Assembly: GCA_943908365.1 (NCBI GenBank)
Contig: CALTTH010000006.1
Location: 23,314 to 87,313 of the forward strand
DNA: 64,000 nt
Reading direction: 5' to 3'
DNA from: an uncultured Hyphomicrobiales bacterium
GTDB taxonomy: Bacteria; Pseudomonadota; Alphaproteobacteria; Rhizobiales; Rhizobiaceae
Below the pieces are notes generated by a model. That model made no database searches. It saw only the letters and a list, made by a program, of their open reading frames with translations, and was not told where the DNA came from. Below, piece by piece: positions 1 through 8,327 of this stretch. A program made the translations under genes and the position numbers. Position 1 is the stretch's first letter, and each line of letters opens with the position of its first letter.

Positions 1-1960
1 CATGCGCCTCGAGGCTCGCTATGCGAAAGCCAGGCGTGCCGGATTGGCGGGTGCCGAGGAGTTCTCCTTCGCCGCGCAGCTTCAGATCCTCTTCGGCAAT
101 CAGGAAGCCGTCTTCGCTATCGCGCAGGATGGAGAGCCGCGCTTTGCCGTTCTCACTCAGCGGACCCTTGTACAGCAATATGCAGGTGGAGGCCTCGTCG
201 CCACGGCCGACGCGACCGCGCAGCTGATGAAGCTGGGCAAGGCCGAAGCGTTCGGCGTGTTCGATGACCATGATCGTGGCATCCGGCACATCCACGCCCA
301 CTTCGACGACAGTGGTTGCCACAAGCAGGCGCGTTTCGCCGCTTTTGAAGGCAAGCATCGCCGCATCCTTTTCAGGCCCGCTCATCCGGCCGTGAATGAG
401 GCCGATATTGGCGCGCAAGGATTGTGACAGCACCGCATGTCGTTCCTCTGCCGACATGAGATCCGATTCCTCCGATTCCTCAACCAGAGGGCAAATCCAG
501 TAGGCCTTCTTGCCCTCCGCCAAAGCGCTGCGCAGCCGGTCCACGATGTCACCGATCCGCTCATTGGGAATGGTCACCGTCTGGATCGGCTTTCGGCCTG
601 CGGGCTTTTCCGTCAGCTTGGAAACGTCCATATCGCCGAAAGCGGCGAGAACCAGCGTGCGGGGAATGGGTGTTGCCGTCATCACCAGCATATGCGGCGT
701 GATGCCCTTGGCGGTGAGACGAAGGCGCTGATGCACGCCGAAGCGATGCTGCTCATCCACCACCGCAAGAACGAGGTTCTTGTAGGACACGCTGTCCTGA
801 AACAGAGCGTGCGTGCCGATCACGATCTGCGCCTCTCCCGAGGCAATCCGCTCTTCGATCTCGCGGCGCTCCTTGCCTTTGGTTCTGCCCGTCAGAACCT
901 CGCAGGAGATGCCGGCTGCTGCCGCGTACTTCGTAATCGTTGCAAAATGCTGGCGCGCCAGGATTTCAGTCGGCGCCATCAGCACCGCTTGTCCACCGGC
1001 TTCCACAGCTGTTGCCATCGCCATCAGGGCCACCAGCGTCTTGCCCGCACCGACATCGCCCTGGAGAAGGCGGAGCATGCGGTCCTCGCCTGCCATGTCG
1101 GTCAGAATATCCTTCACCGCAGCGCTCTGGCTTGCGGTGAGCGAAAAGGGCAGGCCCGCGAGAATGCGTGCTGCGTAATCTCCCTTGGCGCGGATCGGCT
1201 GACCAGCGACCTTCCGTAGCCTCTGGCGAACCAGCGCCAGCGAAAGCTGTCCGGCCAGGAACTCGTCATAGGCAAGCCTGCGGCGGGCAGGGGCCTGCGG
1301 ATCGATATCGACAGTGTCGCGTGGATCGTGCAACTCGCGGAAGGCATCGGCCACATGCGGGAAGCTCTGGCGTGAGGCAAGCGTCTCGTCGATCCATTCG
1401 GGAAAGACCGGCAGGCGTTGCAACGCGGTATCGATGGACCGCTTCAATATCTTGGGCGAAAGACCGGCCGTCATTGGATAGACGGCTTCGACCAGCGGCA
1501 GATTGTCGGCCTCCGAGACTTTCACCATGAAATCCGGATGAACCATGGAGGCGCGACCGTTGAACCAGTCGATCTTGCCGCTGACCATCACCTCTTCATC
1601 GACAGGAAGCGCCTTTGACAGCCAGTCACCGCGTGCGCGGAAGAAGGTCAGTGCCAGTTCGCCTGTCTCGTCATGCAGGAAGACACGATAGGGCGCGGAG
1701 CGATTGCCGGGCGGCGCTGGCTGGTGCCGGTCGATACGTCCCTGAATGGTGACAATGGCGCCCTGCGGTGCAAGCGCGATGCCCGGACGGTTACGACGGT
1801 CGATGATATTGGACGGCGCATGAAACAGCAGATCGATGACGCGCGTGTCTTCGGCGTTCTCGCGCCCCAAAAGTTTCGCCAACAGATCGGCAAGCTTCGG
1901 CCCGACGCCGGCAAGCGAAGAGACTGTTGCAAAGAGGGGATCGAGTATGGCGGGACGCAT
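1..1960 (-). CDS. recG: ATP-dependent DNA helicase RecG (3' end outside window)
   Basis: RecG is a superfamily 2 helicase that remodels stalled replication forks and Holliday junctions. The reading frame begins at the ATG complementary to 1958-1960 and runs off the left edge, so about 653 residues are present; the family is about 700 long, so roughly the last 45-50 are missing. Visible are the N-terminal wedge/OB region, a Walker A motif GDVGAGKT near residue 300, a DEQH box near residue 402, the TATPIPRT motif, and the helicase C-terminal signature QLRGRVGRG, followed by the LLGTRQSG segment that is characteristic of RecG and also found in Mfd. It is divergent from sdhE-mfd, an arrangement common in Rhizobiales. 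Identification is firm; only the C-terminus is unseen. Confidence 0.96.
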   Translation of the reverse strand, partial: MRPAILDPLFATVSSLAGVGPKLADLLAKLLGRENAEDTRVIDLLFHAPSNIIDRRNRPGIALAPQGAIVTIQGRIDRHQPAPPGNRSAPYRVFLHDETGELALTFFRARGDWLSKALPVDEEVMVSGKIDWFNGRASMVHPDFMVKVSEADNLPLVEAVYPMTAGLSPKILKRSIDTALQRLPVFPEWIDETLASRQSFPHVADAFRELHDPRDTVDIDPQAPARRRLAYDEFLAGQLSLALVRQRLRKVAGQPIRAKGDYAARILAGLPFSLTASQSAAVKDILTDMAGEDRMLRLLQGDVGAGKTLVALMAMATAVEAGGQAVLMAPTEILARQHFATITKYAAAAGISCEVLTGRTKGKERREIEERIASGEAQIVIGTHALFQDSVSYKNLVLAVVDEQHRFGVHQRLRLTAKGITPHMLVMTATPIPRTLVLAAFGDMDVSKLTEKPAGRKPIQTVTIPNERIGDIVDRLRSALAEGKKAYWICPLVEESEESDLMSAEERHAVLSQSLRANIGLIHGRMSGPEKDAAMLAFKSGETRLLVATTVVEVGVDVPDATIMVIEHAERFGLAQLHQLRGRVGRGDEASTCILLYKGPLSENGKARLSILRDSEDGFLIAEEDLKLRGEGELLGTRQSGTPGFRIASLEAH

Positions 1961-2118
1961 GGGCTGCAAAATCGGGGAAGGCTGTCCCCATTGCAATAGC
2001 GCGACACCGATAAACCGCGTTTATCACCGGCAGTTTTTATGCCCTGTGCCGCATATTTGCACAAATAGCGGTTCCCAAGCGTTCCTGTCCTGTTCTATAG
2101 GAGAACGAAAATCGACAA

Positions 2119-2138
2119 TTTGTTGAATTTCCAACAAA
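2119..2138 (+). other. small hairpin just ahead of the sdhE ribosome binding site
   Basis: A 7-bp perfect inverted repeat (TTTGTTG / CAACAAA, loop of 6) ends one base before the AGG at 2140-2142 that precedes the sdhE ATG at 2151. It could shape translation initiation of sdhE or be chance in this AT-rich leader. Only the pairing is seen directly. Confidence 0.4.
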
Positions 2139-2150
2139 CAGGTGACTGCG

Positions 2151-2462
2151 ATGACTGGACTGGTGCGCACGAGTGCCGACCTCGAACCGAGACGCCGGCG
2201 GATTCTCTACCGTTGCTGGCATCGCGGCATTCGCGAGATGGACTTGGTGCTTGGGCAGTTTGCCGAAGACAATATCGGCGATCTGTCAGATGCAGAACTC
2301 GACGAGTTGGAAGTGATCATGGCTGAGGAGGATAACGACCTCGTCAAGATGGTGACGGGCGCTCTGCCGATCCCTGAAAAATTCCAGACGCCTCTCTTCA
2401 TGAAAATCGCCTCTTATCGTCCGGACTTCGATCCGGTCACATCCGAGACAACGAAAGCCTGA
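2151..2462 (+). CDS. sdhE: succinate dehydrogenase assembly factor SdhE (DUF339)
   Basis: This 103-residue protein belongs to the SdhE/SDHAF2 family, which promotes covalent attachment of FAD to the flavoprotein subunit of succinate dehydrogenase in the cytoplasm. The family signature RGIREMD lies near residues 26-32, preceded by a basic RRRR segment; the rest is the expected acidic small helical protein. I chose the ATG at 2151 because AGG at 2140-2142 sits eight bases ahead; an in-frame GTG at 2142 would add three residues. It is followed after three bases by mfd on the same strand, so the two are probably co-transcribed, although their functions are unrelated. The gene position between recG and mfd is typical for rhizobia. 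Confidence 0.9.
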   Translation: MTGLVRTSADLEPRRRRILYRCWHRGIREMDLVLGQFAEDNIGDLSDAELDELEVIMAEEDNDLVKMVTGALPIPEKFQTPLFMKIASYRPDFDPVTSETTKA

Positions 2463-2465
2463 TTT

Positions 2466-5400
2466 ATGATCGCCGGGATTGATGTGAAGCTGGTGGCATC
2501 GGCCGATACGCCGCTGACCATTGGAAATGTGCCGTCCGGGATGGAGGCGCTTCTCTTGGCGGATATGGCGCGCAGCGGAACATCAGTTGCCTATGTCATG
2601 TCGGACGGACATCGTGTTGCAGATCTCGAGCAGATCCTCGGGTTCGTCGCCCCGGACATTCCGGTTTTAACGCTGCCCGCATGGGACTGCCTTCCCTACG
2701 ACCGCGTGTCCCCGAGTGCGGACACTTCCGCGCGCCGGCTGGCAGCGCTTTCCGGTCTCATCCAGCATCAAAAGAAGCCGCATCCGGCCATCGTGCTCGT
2801 CACGGTCAATGCGATGCTGCAAAAGATGGCGCCGCGCGATGTCATCGAGAGTCTCGCCTTTTCCGCCAAGCCTGGCAACCAGATCCGCATGGACGACATT
2901 GCAGCGCGGCTGGAACGAAACGGTTTTGACCGTGTCGCGACGGTTCGCGAAGTCGGCGAGTTTGCCGTGCGCGGTGGCATTCTCGATGTCTTCGTTCCTG
3001 GCACGGAAGAGCCGGTGCGTCTCGATTTCTTCGGCGATACGCTGGAGAGCATCCGTACCTTCGATCCCGCCAGCCAGCGCACCATCGGCCAGGCCCGCTC
3101 GCTCGATCTCAACCCCATGAGCGAAGTGACGCTGACGCCGGATACGATCAGCCGCTTTCGCAAGAACTACCTGTCGCTCTTCGGTGCCGCGACGCGAGAC
3201 GATTCGCTTTATCAGGCCGTCTCCGAGGGCCGGCGTTATGCCGGCATGGAGCACTGGCTGCCGCTCTTCTACGAGAAACTGGAAACCGCATTCGACTATC
3301 TGCAAGGCTTTCGCATCGTCACAGACCACACGGCACGCGAGGCCGCCGTCGAGCGCTCCAAGCTCGTGCATGACTATTTCGAGGCGCGGCGCAATTCCGG
3401 CCAGACCAAGGGTGCCACGCAGGGCGCGCCTTACAAGCCGGTTTCACCCAGCCAGCTCTATCTCAGCGGCAAAAGCTTCGATGAGGCGTTGAATGCGGTC
3501 TATGCCGTGCGCCTCACGCCGTTCAACGAGCAGGAGTCCAACGACAGGCCGGTTGCCACCCTCGATGCGCATGTGGGTCCCCGCTGGGCAAAGCCTTCGG
3601 CGGAAGGCGGCAACGAAGACCGCGTCAATGTCTTCGATCTGGCAGTCAAACACATTGCCGAGCGTCGGTCCAAGGGCTGGAAGGTTCTGATCACTGGCTG
3701 GTCGGAAGGGTCGCTGGACCGCCTCTTGCAGGTTTTGAACGAGCACGGGCTTGAAAAAATCAAGCCGATCTCATCACTCAAAGAGATCGAGACACTCGCA
3801 AAGGGCGAGGCGGCATCGGCGGTTCTCAGCCTCGAAGCCGGTTTTGAGACGACCCTCGGCACGAGCAATCTCGCCATTATCGGCGAACAGGATATTCTCG
3901 GCGACCGCATGGTACGTCGCTCCAAGCGCCGCAAGCGCGGTGCCGACTTCATTTCCGAAGTGGCGGGACTGGACGAAGGGTCGCTCGTCGTTCACGCAGA
4001 ACATGGTATCGGTCGTTTCGTCGGGCTCCGCACCATCGAGGCCGCTGGCGCGCCGCGCGACTGCCTGGAACTGCATTACGCCGATGAGGCCAAGCTGTTC
4101 CTGCCGGTCGAGAACATCGATCTTCTGTCCCGATACGGTTCGGATGCGGCGGAAGCCCAGCTCGACAAGCTTGGCGGCGGCGCATGGCAGATGCGCAAGG
4201 CGAAGCTCAAGAAGCGCCTATTGGATATGGCAGGCGACCTTATCCGGATTGCTGCTGCCCGCCTCGTGCGCCAAGCGCCGGTTTTGACGGCACCTGATGG
4301 CCTCTACGACGAGTTTGCCGCGCGTTTCCCCTATGAGGAAACCGAAGATCAGATGAATGCCATCGACTCGATCCGAGACGATCTTGGCGCCGGCCGACCC
4401 ATGGACCGCCTGATCTGCGGCGATGTGGGCTTCGGCAAGACGGAAGTGGCGCTGCGCGCGGCCTTCCTTGCGGCCATGAATGGCGTGCAGGTCGCGGTCG
4501 TCGTGCCGACCACGCTTCTGGCACGTCAGCATTTCCGCACCTTCTCAGAGCGTTTCCGCGGGCTTCCGATCCGCGTGCAGCAGGCGTCACGCCTTGTCGG
4601 CGCCAAGGAACTCAATCTCGTCAAGAAGGAAGTGTCTGAAGGCAAGACCGATATCGTTGTCGGGACGCACGCGCTGTTGGGGCAGGGGATCACCTTTGCC
4701 AATCTCGGCCTTCTGATCATCGACGAAGAGCAGCATTTCGGCGTCAAGCATAAGGAGCGGCTGAAGGAGTTGAAGAGCGATGTTCACGTTCTGACACTGT
4801 CCGCCACGCCTATCCCCCGTACCTTGCAGCTGGCAATGACGGGTGTGCGCGAACTGTCGCTGATCACCACGCCGCCGGTCGATCGCATGGCGGTGCGCAC
4901 CTTCATTTCGCCCTTCGATCCGCTTGTCATCCGCGAAACATTGATGCGCGAGCATTATCGCGGCGGGCAGAGCTTCTATGTTTGTCCGCGTCTGGCCGAT
5001 CTCGCCGACATTCATGCCTTCCTGCAATCGGACGTGCCAGAGCTGAAGGTTGCGGTCGCCCATGGCCAGATGCCAGCGGGTGAGCTGGAAGACATCATGA
5101 ATGCCTTCTATGACGGCAAATATGATGTGCTTCTGTCCACCACCATCGTCGAATCCGGTCTCGATGTACCGACGGCCAATACGCTGATCGTCCACCGCGC
5201 GGACATGTTCGGTCTTGCACAGCTCTATCAGCTGCGTGGTCGTGTCGGGCGTTCCAAGGTTCGCGCCTTTGCGCTCTTCACGCTGCCGGTCAACAAGGTA
5301 CTGACAACGATGGCCGAGCGGCGGTTGAAGGTACTGCAGTCGCTCGACACGCTCGGTGCCGGCTTCCAGCTTGCCAGCCACGATCTCGACATTCGCGGTG

Positions 5401-5975
5401 CCGGCAATCTGCTTGGCGAAGAGCAATCCGGCCACATCAAGGAAGTCGGTTTCGAGCTTTACCAGCAGATGCTGGAAGAAGCCGTTGCCGAGGTGAAGGG
5501 CGAGGACGACGTTGTAGACACCGGCTGGTCGCCGCAGATTTCTGTCGGCACGTCCGTAATGATTCCGGAAAGCTATGTGCCTGATCTGCATCTGCGCATG
5601 GGTCTCTACCGTCGCCTCGGCGAATTGACGGACCTTAGCGAGATCGACGGCTTCGGCGCAGAGATGATAGATCGCTTCGGTCCGCTGCCGAAGGAAGTGC
5701 AGCATCTGTTGAAGATCGTTTACGTCAAGTCGCTCTGCCGGACCGCCAATGTCGAGAAACTGGATGCCGGCCCGAAGGGTGTCGTCGTGCAGTTCCGCAA
5801 CAAGGAGTTCCCGAACCCGGCGGCACTCGTTGGCTACATCGCCAAGCAGGGCTCCATGGCAAAGATCAGGCCCGACCACAGCGTGTTCCTCACCCGCGAT
5901 CTGCCGACGCCTGAAAAGCGCCTGGCGGGCGCGGCGATGATCATGACACAGCTTGCGGAACTGGCAAAATCCTGA
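2466..5975 (+). CDS. mfd: transcription-repair coupling factor Mfd
   Basis: Mfd is the ATP-driven translocase that dislodges RNA polymerase stalled at DNA lesions and recruits UvrA. At 1169 residues it is full length. In order one sees the UvrB-like N-terminal region, the RNA-polymerase interaction domain (around residues 510-570, beginning after the FISEVAGLDEGSLVVH segment), the RecG-like motor with Walker A GDVGFGKTE near residue 655, a DEEQ box near residue 755, the motif SATPIPRTLQLA, the helicase C-terminal QLRGRVGRSK, and the C-terminal TRCF domain. The start ATG follows the sdhE stop closely. It shares this window with uvrA at 30-33 kb, its partner in repair, but the two are not linked in an operon. 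No frameshift or missing motif is seen. Confidence 0.98.
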   Translation: MIAGIDVKLVASADTPLTIGNVPSGMEALLLADMARSGTSVAYVMSDGHRVADLEQILGFVAPDIPVLTLPAWDCLPYDRVSPSADTSARRLAALSGLIQHQKKPHPAIVLVTVNAMLQKMAPRDVIESLAFSAKPGNQIRMDDIAARLERNGFDRVATVREVGEFAVRGGILDVFVPGTEEPVRLDFFGDTLESIRTFDPASQRTIGQARSLDLNPMSEVTLTPDTISRFRKNYLSLFGAATRDDSLYQAVSEGRRYAGMEHWLPLFYEKLETAFDYLQGFRIVTDHTAREAAVERSKLVHDYFEARRNSGQTKGATQGAPYKPVSPSQLYLSGKSFDEALNAVYAVRLTPFNEQESNDRPVATLDAHVGPRWAKPSAEGGNEDRVNVFDLAVKHIAERRSKGWKVLITGWSEGSLDRLLQVLNEHGLEKIKPISSLKEIETLAKGEAASAVLSLEAGFETTLGTSNLAIIGEQDILGDRMVRRSKRRKRGADFISEVAGLDEGSLVVHAEHGIGRFVGLRTIEAAGAPRDCLELHYADEAKLFLPVENIDLLSRYGSDAAEAQLDKLGGGAWQMRKAKLKKRLLDMAGDLIRIAAARLVRQAPVLTAPDGLYDEFAARFPYEETEDQMNAIDSIRDDLGAGRPMDRLICGDVGFGKTEVALRAAFLAAMNGVQVAVVVPTTLLARQHFRTFSERFRGLPIRVQQASRLVGAKELNLVKKEVSEGKTDIVVGTHALLGQGITFANLGLLIIDEEQHFGVKHKERLKELKSDVHVLTLSATPIPRTLQLAMTGVRELSLITTPPVDRMAVRTFISPFDPLVIRETLMREHYRGGQSFYVCPRLADLADIHAFLQSDVPELKVAVAHGQMPAGELEDIMNAFYDGKYDVLLSTTIVESGLDVPTANTLIVHRADMFGLAQLYQLRGRVGRSKVRAFALFTLPVNKVLTTMAERRLKVLQSLDTLGAGFQLASHDLDIRGAGNLLGEEQSGHIKEVGFELYQQMLEEAVAEVKGEDDVVDTGWSPQISVGTSVMIPESYVPDLHLRMGLYRRLGELTDLSEIDGFGAEMIDRFGPLPKEVQHLLKIVYVKSLCRTANVEKLDAGPKGVVVQFRNKEFPNPAALVGYIAKQGSMAKIRPDHSVFLTRDLPTPEKRLAGAAMIMTQLAELAKS

Positions 5976-6112
5976 CGCGAGTAAGAAAAATTGCGTCCTC
6001 GGGGTTCCTTACAAGGAATTAATCAAACGGACATGTATCGGTAGTCTTGCGGGGCGTAGTCTGATCCTCATCAGCACAGGACGACGTGCTGACAGATTTA
6101 AGGAGCAGGACT

Positions 6113-6433
6113 ATGTGGACATTGAAGAACAGATTTGTCACCGCTGGTCTGGTTGCTTTGACAATTGCGGGCACCACAATTGCCACTACCAGCCAAGCTG
6201 AAGCACGCAACAATTTCGGTCGCGGCCTTGCCGCCGGTATTGCTGGTACACTCGTAGGCGGCGCATTGCTCTCTGCTGCGCACGACAGGCCCGTTTACGG
6301 CACGCCTGTTTATGCCGAACCCACCTATTATGGCCCGCCCCCTGTCGTTTACGAGCCTGTCTATCCCCGTTGCCACGTTGCATGGCGTCAGGACGGATTT
6401 GGCGACATGTATCGCGTCCGTGTCTGCAATTGA
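6113..6433 (+). CDS. small exported protein with glycine-rich segment
   Basis: This is a 106-residue protein of unknown function. The N-terminus is a signal peptide (basic start, hydrophobic VTAGLVALTIAGTTIATTS, cleavage likely after SQAEA). The mature part opens with a glycine-zipper-like segment (GRGLAAGIAGTLVGGALL), continues with a Tyr/Pro-rich stretch, and ends with two cysteines flanking a short domain. The ATG at 6113 is chosen because AGGAG at 6101-6105 is well placed and the signal peptide begins there; an in-frame upstream codon at 6086 is not supported. Similar small glycine-zipper/Tyr-Pro-rich proteins are common in rhizobial envelopes. It stands alone, downstream of mfd and convergent with a transporter gene. 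Confidence 0.7.
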   Translation: MWTLKNRFVTAGLVALTIAGTTIATTSQAEARNNFGRGLAAGIAGTLVGGALLSAAHDRPVYGTPVYAEPTYYGPPPVVYEPVYPRCHVAWRQDGFGDMYRVRVCN

Positions 6434-6517
6434 TGTGAGTTAATATTGCTGTTGATGTGAGCTGATATTTTAAGACGAAAATAAATAAGATCTTTCAATG
6501 ACGTGTTTTTAAACGGG

Positions 6518-6550
6518 GCGGGCCGATTATCGGCCCGCTTTCGTTTTTTC
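6518..6550 (+). terminator. rho-independent terminator
   Basis: A perfect 10-bp stem (6518-6527 with 6529-6538, single-base loop by strict pairing) is followed by TTTCGTTTTTTC on the plus strand. It terminates the small exported-protein gene. The stop codon of the convergent transporter gene lies inside the stem, so the hairpin also marks the 3' end of that transcript. Confidence 0.85.
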
Positions 6551-7471
6551 ATCCGGCAACATGACGGCCGTCACATTTTGATCCGATGCAGCAACAGAGT
6601 TCGGCAATGGCACGTTCCGCTGCTTTTCACGCATCAGCGTCAATAGGCCAGACCCCACGATCAGTGCGATGCCGACGAGCATCCAGCCGTCTATCCTGTC
6701 GCCGAAGATCAGGTACCCGAAAAGGATGGCCCAGAGCATCTGGCTGTACTGCGTCGGGCCGATCACGGCTGCAGGCGCATATTGCGCGGCATACATGATG
6801 AGGACATTGGCAAGCGCCGCCAGCAGGCCGTATCCAGCCAGCATCAGCCACTGTTCGACGTTCGGAAGCGTGAAGGAGGGAATCATCAACACGCCGCAGA
6901 CGGCAAGACAGCCAAGCAGGCCCGCGCCATAAAGCGAGATGTTCTTCTCCCGCGGTCCGATCGCGCGGAAGATGACGATGGAGATCGCACCGCCCATGCC
7001 GCCAATAATAGCGCCGAGATGACCGATGGAAAGTTCGCGGAAACCCGGTCTCAAGATGATCAGAACGCCAGCGAAGCCGATGATGACCGCCGACCACCGC
7101 TTGATGCCGACTTGCTCCTTTAGAAAGATCACCGACATGATGGTGACGAAGGAGGGCAGGAGGAAGATCAGGGCGAAGGCTTCTGCCATGGCAAGATGGG
7201 TGAATGCGACGACGCTGCCGATGGTGCTGGCTCCGGTGGCAAAGAACCGCAAGAGCCACAGAGGCCGGTTCGTCGTGCGGACGATGTCTGTCCAGGCATC
7301 ATTACGCGTGCGGATGAAGGGGAGCGCGAGCAACCCGAAGAACGCTCCGAAGAAGCCCGATTCGACGGGCGGGAGTTGCCCGTCGATAAGTTTTACGCTT
7401 GCATCGCTGAAAGCATAGGCCGCGAAGGCGGCAAAGGCGAGCAATATGCCCTTCAACCTGCTGTCTGGCAC
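6527..7471 (-). CDS. DMT-superfamily (EamA) permease
   Basis: The product is a 314-residue inner-membrane protein of the drug/metabolite transporter superfamily, with about ten hydrophobic segments arranged as two EamA repeats (roughly residues 8-140 and 150-285). The first repeat contains the SDASVKLIDGQLPPVESGF region, and PTQYSQMLWAILFGYLIFGD marks the end of the second. Length and layout match the RhaT/EamA family. The substrate cannot be read from sequence; relatives export amino acids or small metabolites. The stop codon sits in a hairpin shared with the opposite gene. It may be co-transcribed with the DsbA-like gene 76 bases upstream. A second DMT gene of about the same size lies at 11.6-12.5 kb but is not closely similar. 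Confidence 0.88.
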   Translation of the reverse strand: MPDSRLKGILLAFAAFAAYAFSDASVKLIDGQLPPVESGFFGAFFGLLALPFIRTRNDAWTDIVRTTNRPLWLLRFFATGASTIGSVVAFTHLAMAEAFALIFLLPSFVTIMSVIFLKEQVGIKRWSAVIIGFAGVLIILRPGFRELSIGHLGAIIGGMGGAISIVIFRAIGPREKNISLYGAGLLGCLAVCGVLMIPSFTLPNVEQWLMLAGYGLLAALANVLIMYAAQYAPAAVIGPTQYSQMLWAILFGYLIFGDRIDGWMLVGIALIVGSGLLTLMREKQRNVPLPNSVAASDQNVTAVMLPDEKTKAGR

Positions 7472-7547
7472 GAAATCACCGCTGGATTACTGGGTCGAAA
7501 ATCGCAGCGGCGACGACGCGTTACTCACGCCATTTCGGGCACTGCGA

Positions 7548-8219
7548 TCAGTTCATTGCCCTATGCTCTTCCGCTTTCATTTTGGCAATATCCCGCAATG
7601 CATTAATAAGCACATCCGGCGTTTGTGCTCCGCTGACGGCATATTTCTGATCCAGGATAAAGAACGGAACGCCGGAAACGCCCATTTGCTGCGCCGCATC
7701 AATCTCGGCCTTGATCGTATCCTTGTCCGCGTCCGATGCCAGCAGGCGGGATACGAGTTCGCGGTCCATACCGCATTCACCGGCGACGTCAATCAGCACG
7801 GCATGATCGCCGATATTGCGGCCTTCCTCGAAGTTGGCCTTGAACAATGCCGTGACAATTCTGTCCTGAAGCGCACGGTCCTCGGCATGCGCCCAGAGCG
7901 AAAGCCGGTGCGCATCGAGCGTGTTCGGACCGACTTTGATCGCGTCGAAATCATAGGCAATACCCACTTCACGACCGAGTTCGGTAAGCATCTTATGGGC
8001 CTGTTCGACCCGATCCTTGCCGCCGAGTTTCTTTTCCAACTCCACCTTCTGATCGACGCCTTCCGGTGGATAATCCGGGTTCAGCTGGTATGGACGCCAG
8101 TTGATGTCGACGCTGACTTCGTCCTGAACCTCAGCCAGGGCCAGATCGAGACGCGCTTTTCCGAGATAGCACCAGGGACACACCATGTCCGAGACGATGT
8201 CGATGACAATGCGTTGCAT
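7548..8219 (-). CDS. DsbA-family oxidoreductase, FrnE-like
   Basis: A 223-residue thioredoxin-fold protein of the DsbA/FrnE group (COG2761). The active site CPWC is near residue 13, directly after the first beta strand (IVIDIVSDMV), and the cis-proline motif GVSGVPFFIL is near residue 177. There is no signal peptide, so it probably acts in the cytoplasm as a disulfide isomerase or glutathione-linked enzyme; relatives are often misnamed polyketide biosynthesis proteins. The ATG at 8219 follows a strong AGGAAGGA ribosome site; an in-frame upstream codon at 8255 would place that site inside the gene. It lies between a transporter and a solute-binding protein with no obvious functional link. Confidence 0.88.
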   Translation of the reverse strand: MQRIVIDIVSDMVCPWCYLGKARLDLALAEVQDEVSVDINWRPYQLNPDYPPEGVDQKVELEKKLGGKDRVEQAHKMLTELGREVGIAYDFDAIKVGPNTLDAHRLSLWAHAEDRALQDRIVTALFKANFEEGRNIGDHAVLIDVAGECGMDRELVSRLLASDADKDTIKAEIDAAQQMGVSGVPFFILDQKYAVSGAQTPDVLINALRDIAKMKAEEHRAMN

Positions 8220-8297
8220 GGTGCTATTCCTTCCTGTGTTTGAATAACGCCTCATCTAGACAGTCTGTCCTTGCGGCACAAGGCGTTACCAAAAGGG

Positions 8298-8314
8298 AAC
8301 CACCACTGGTGGAG
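8298..8314 (-). terminator. weak hairpin after the binding-protein gene
   Basis: A CCACC/GGTGG stem with a three-base loop (8300-8312) lies about 15 bases beyond the stop of the solute-binding protein gene; on the minus strand it is followed by TTCCCTTTTGG. It is a plausible but weak terminator. Confidence 0.4.
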
Positions 8315-8327
8315 CGGCGCAAGCCTT

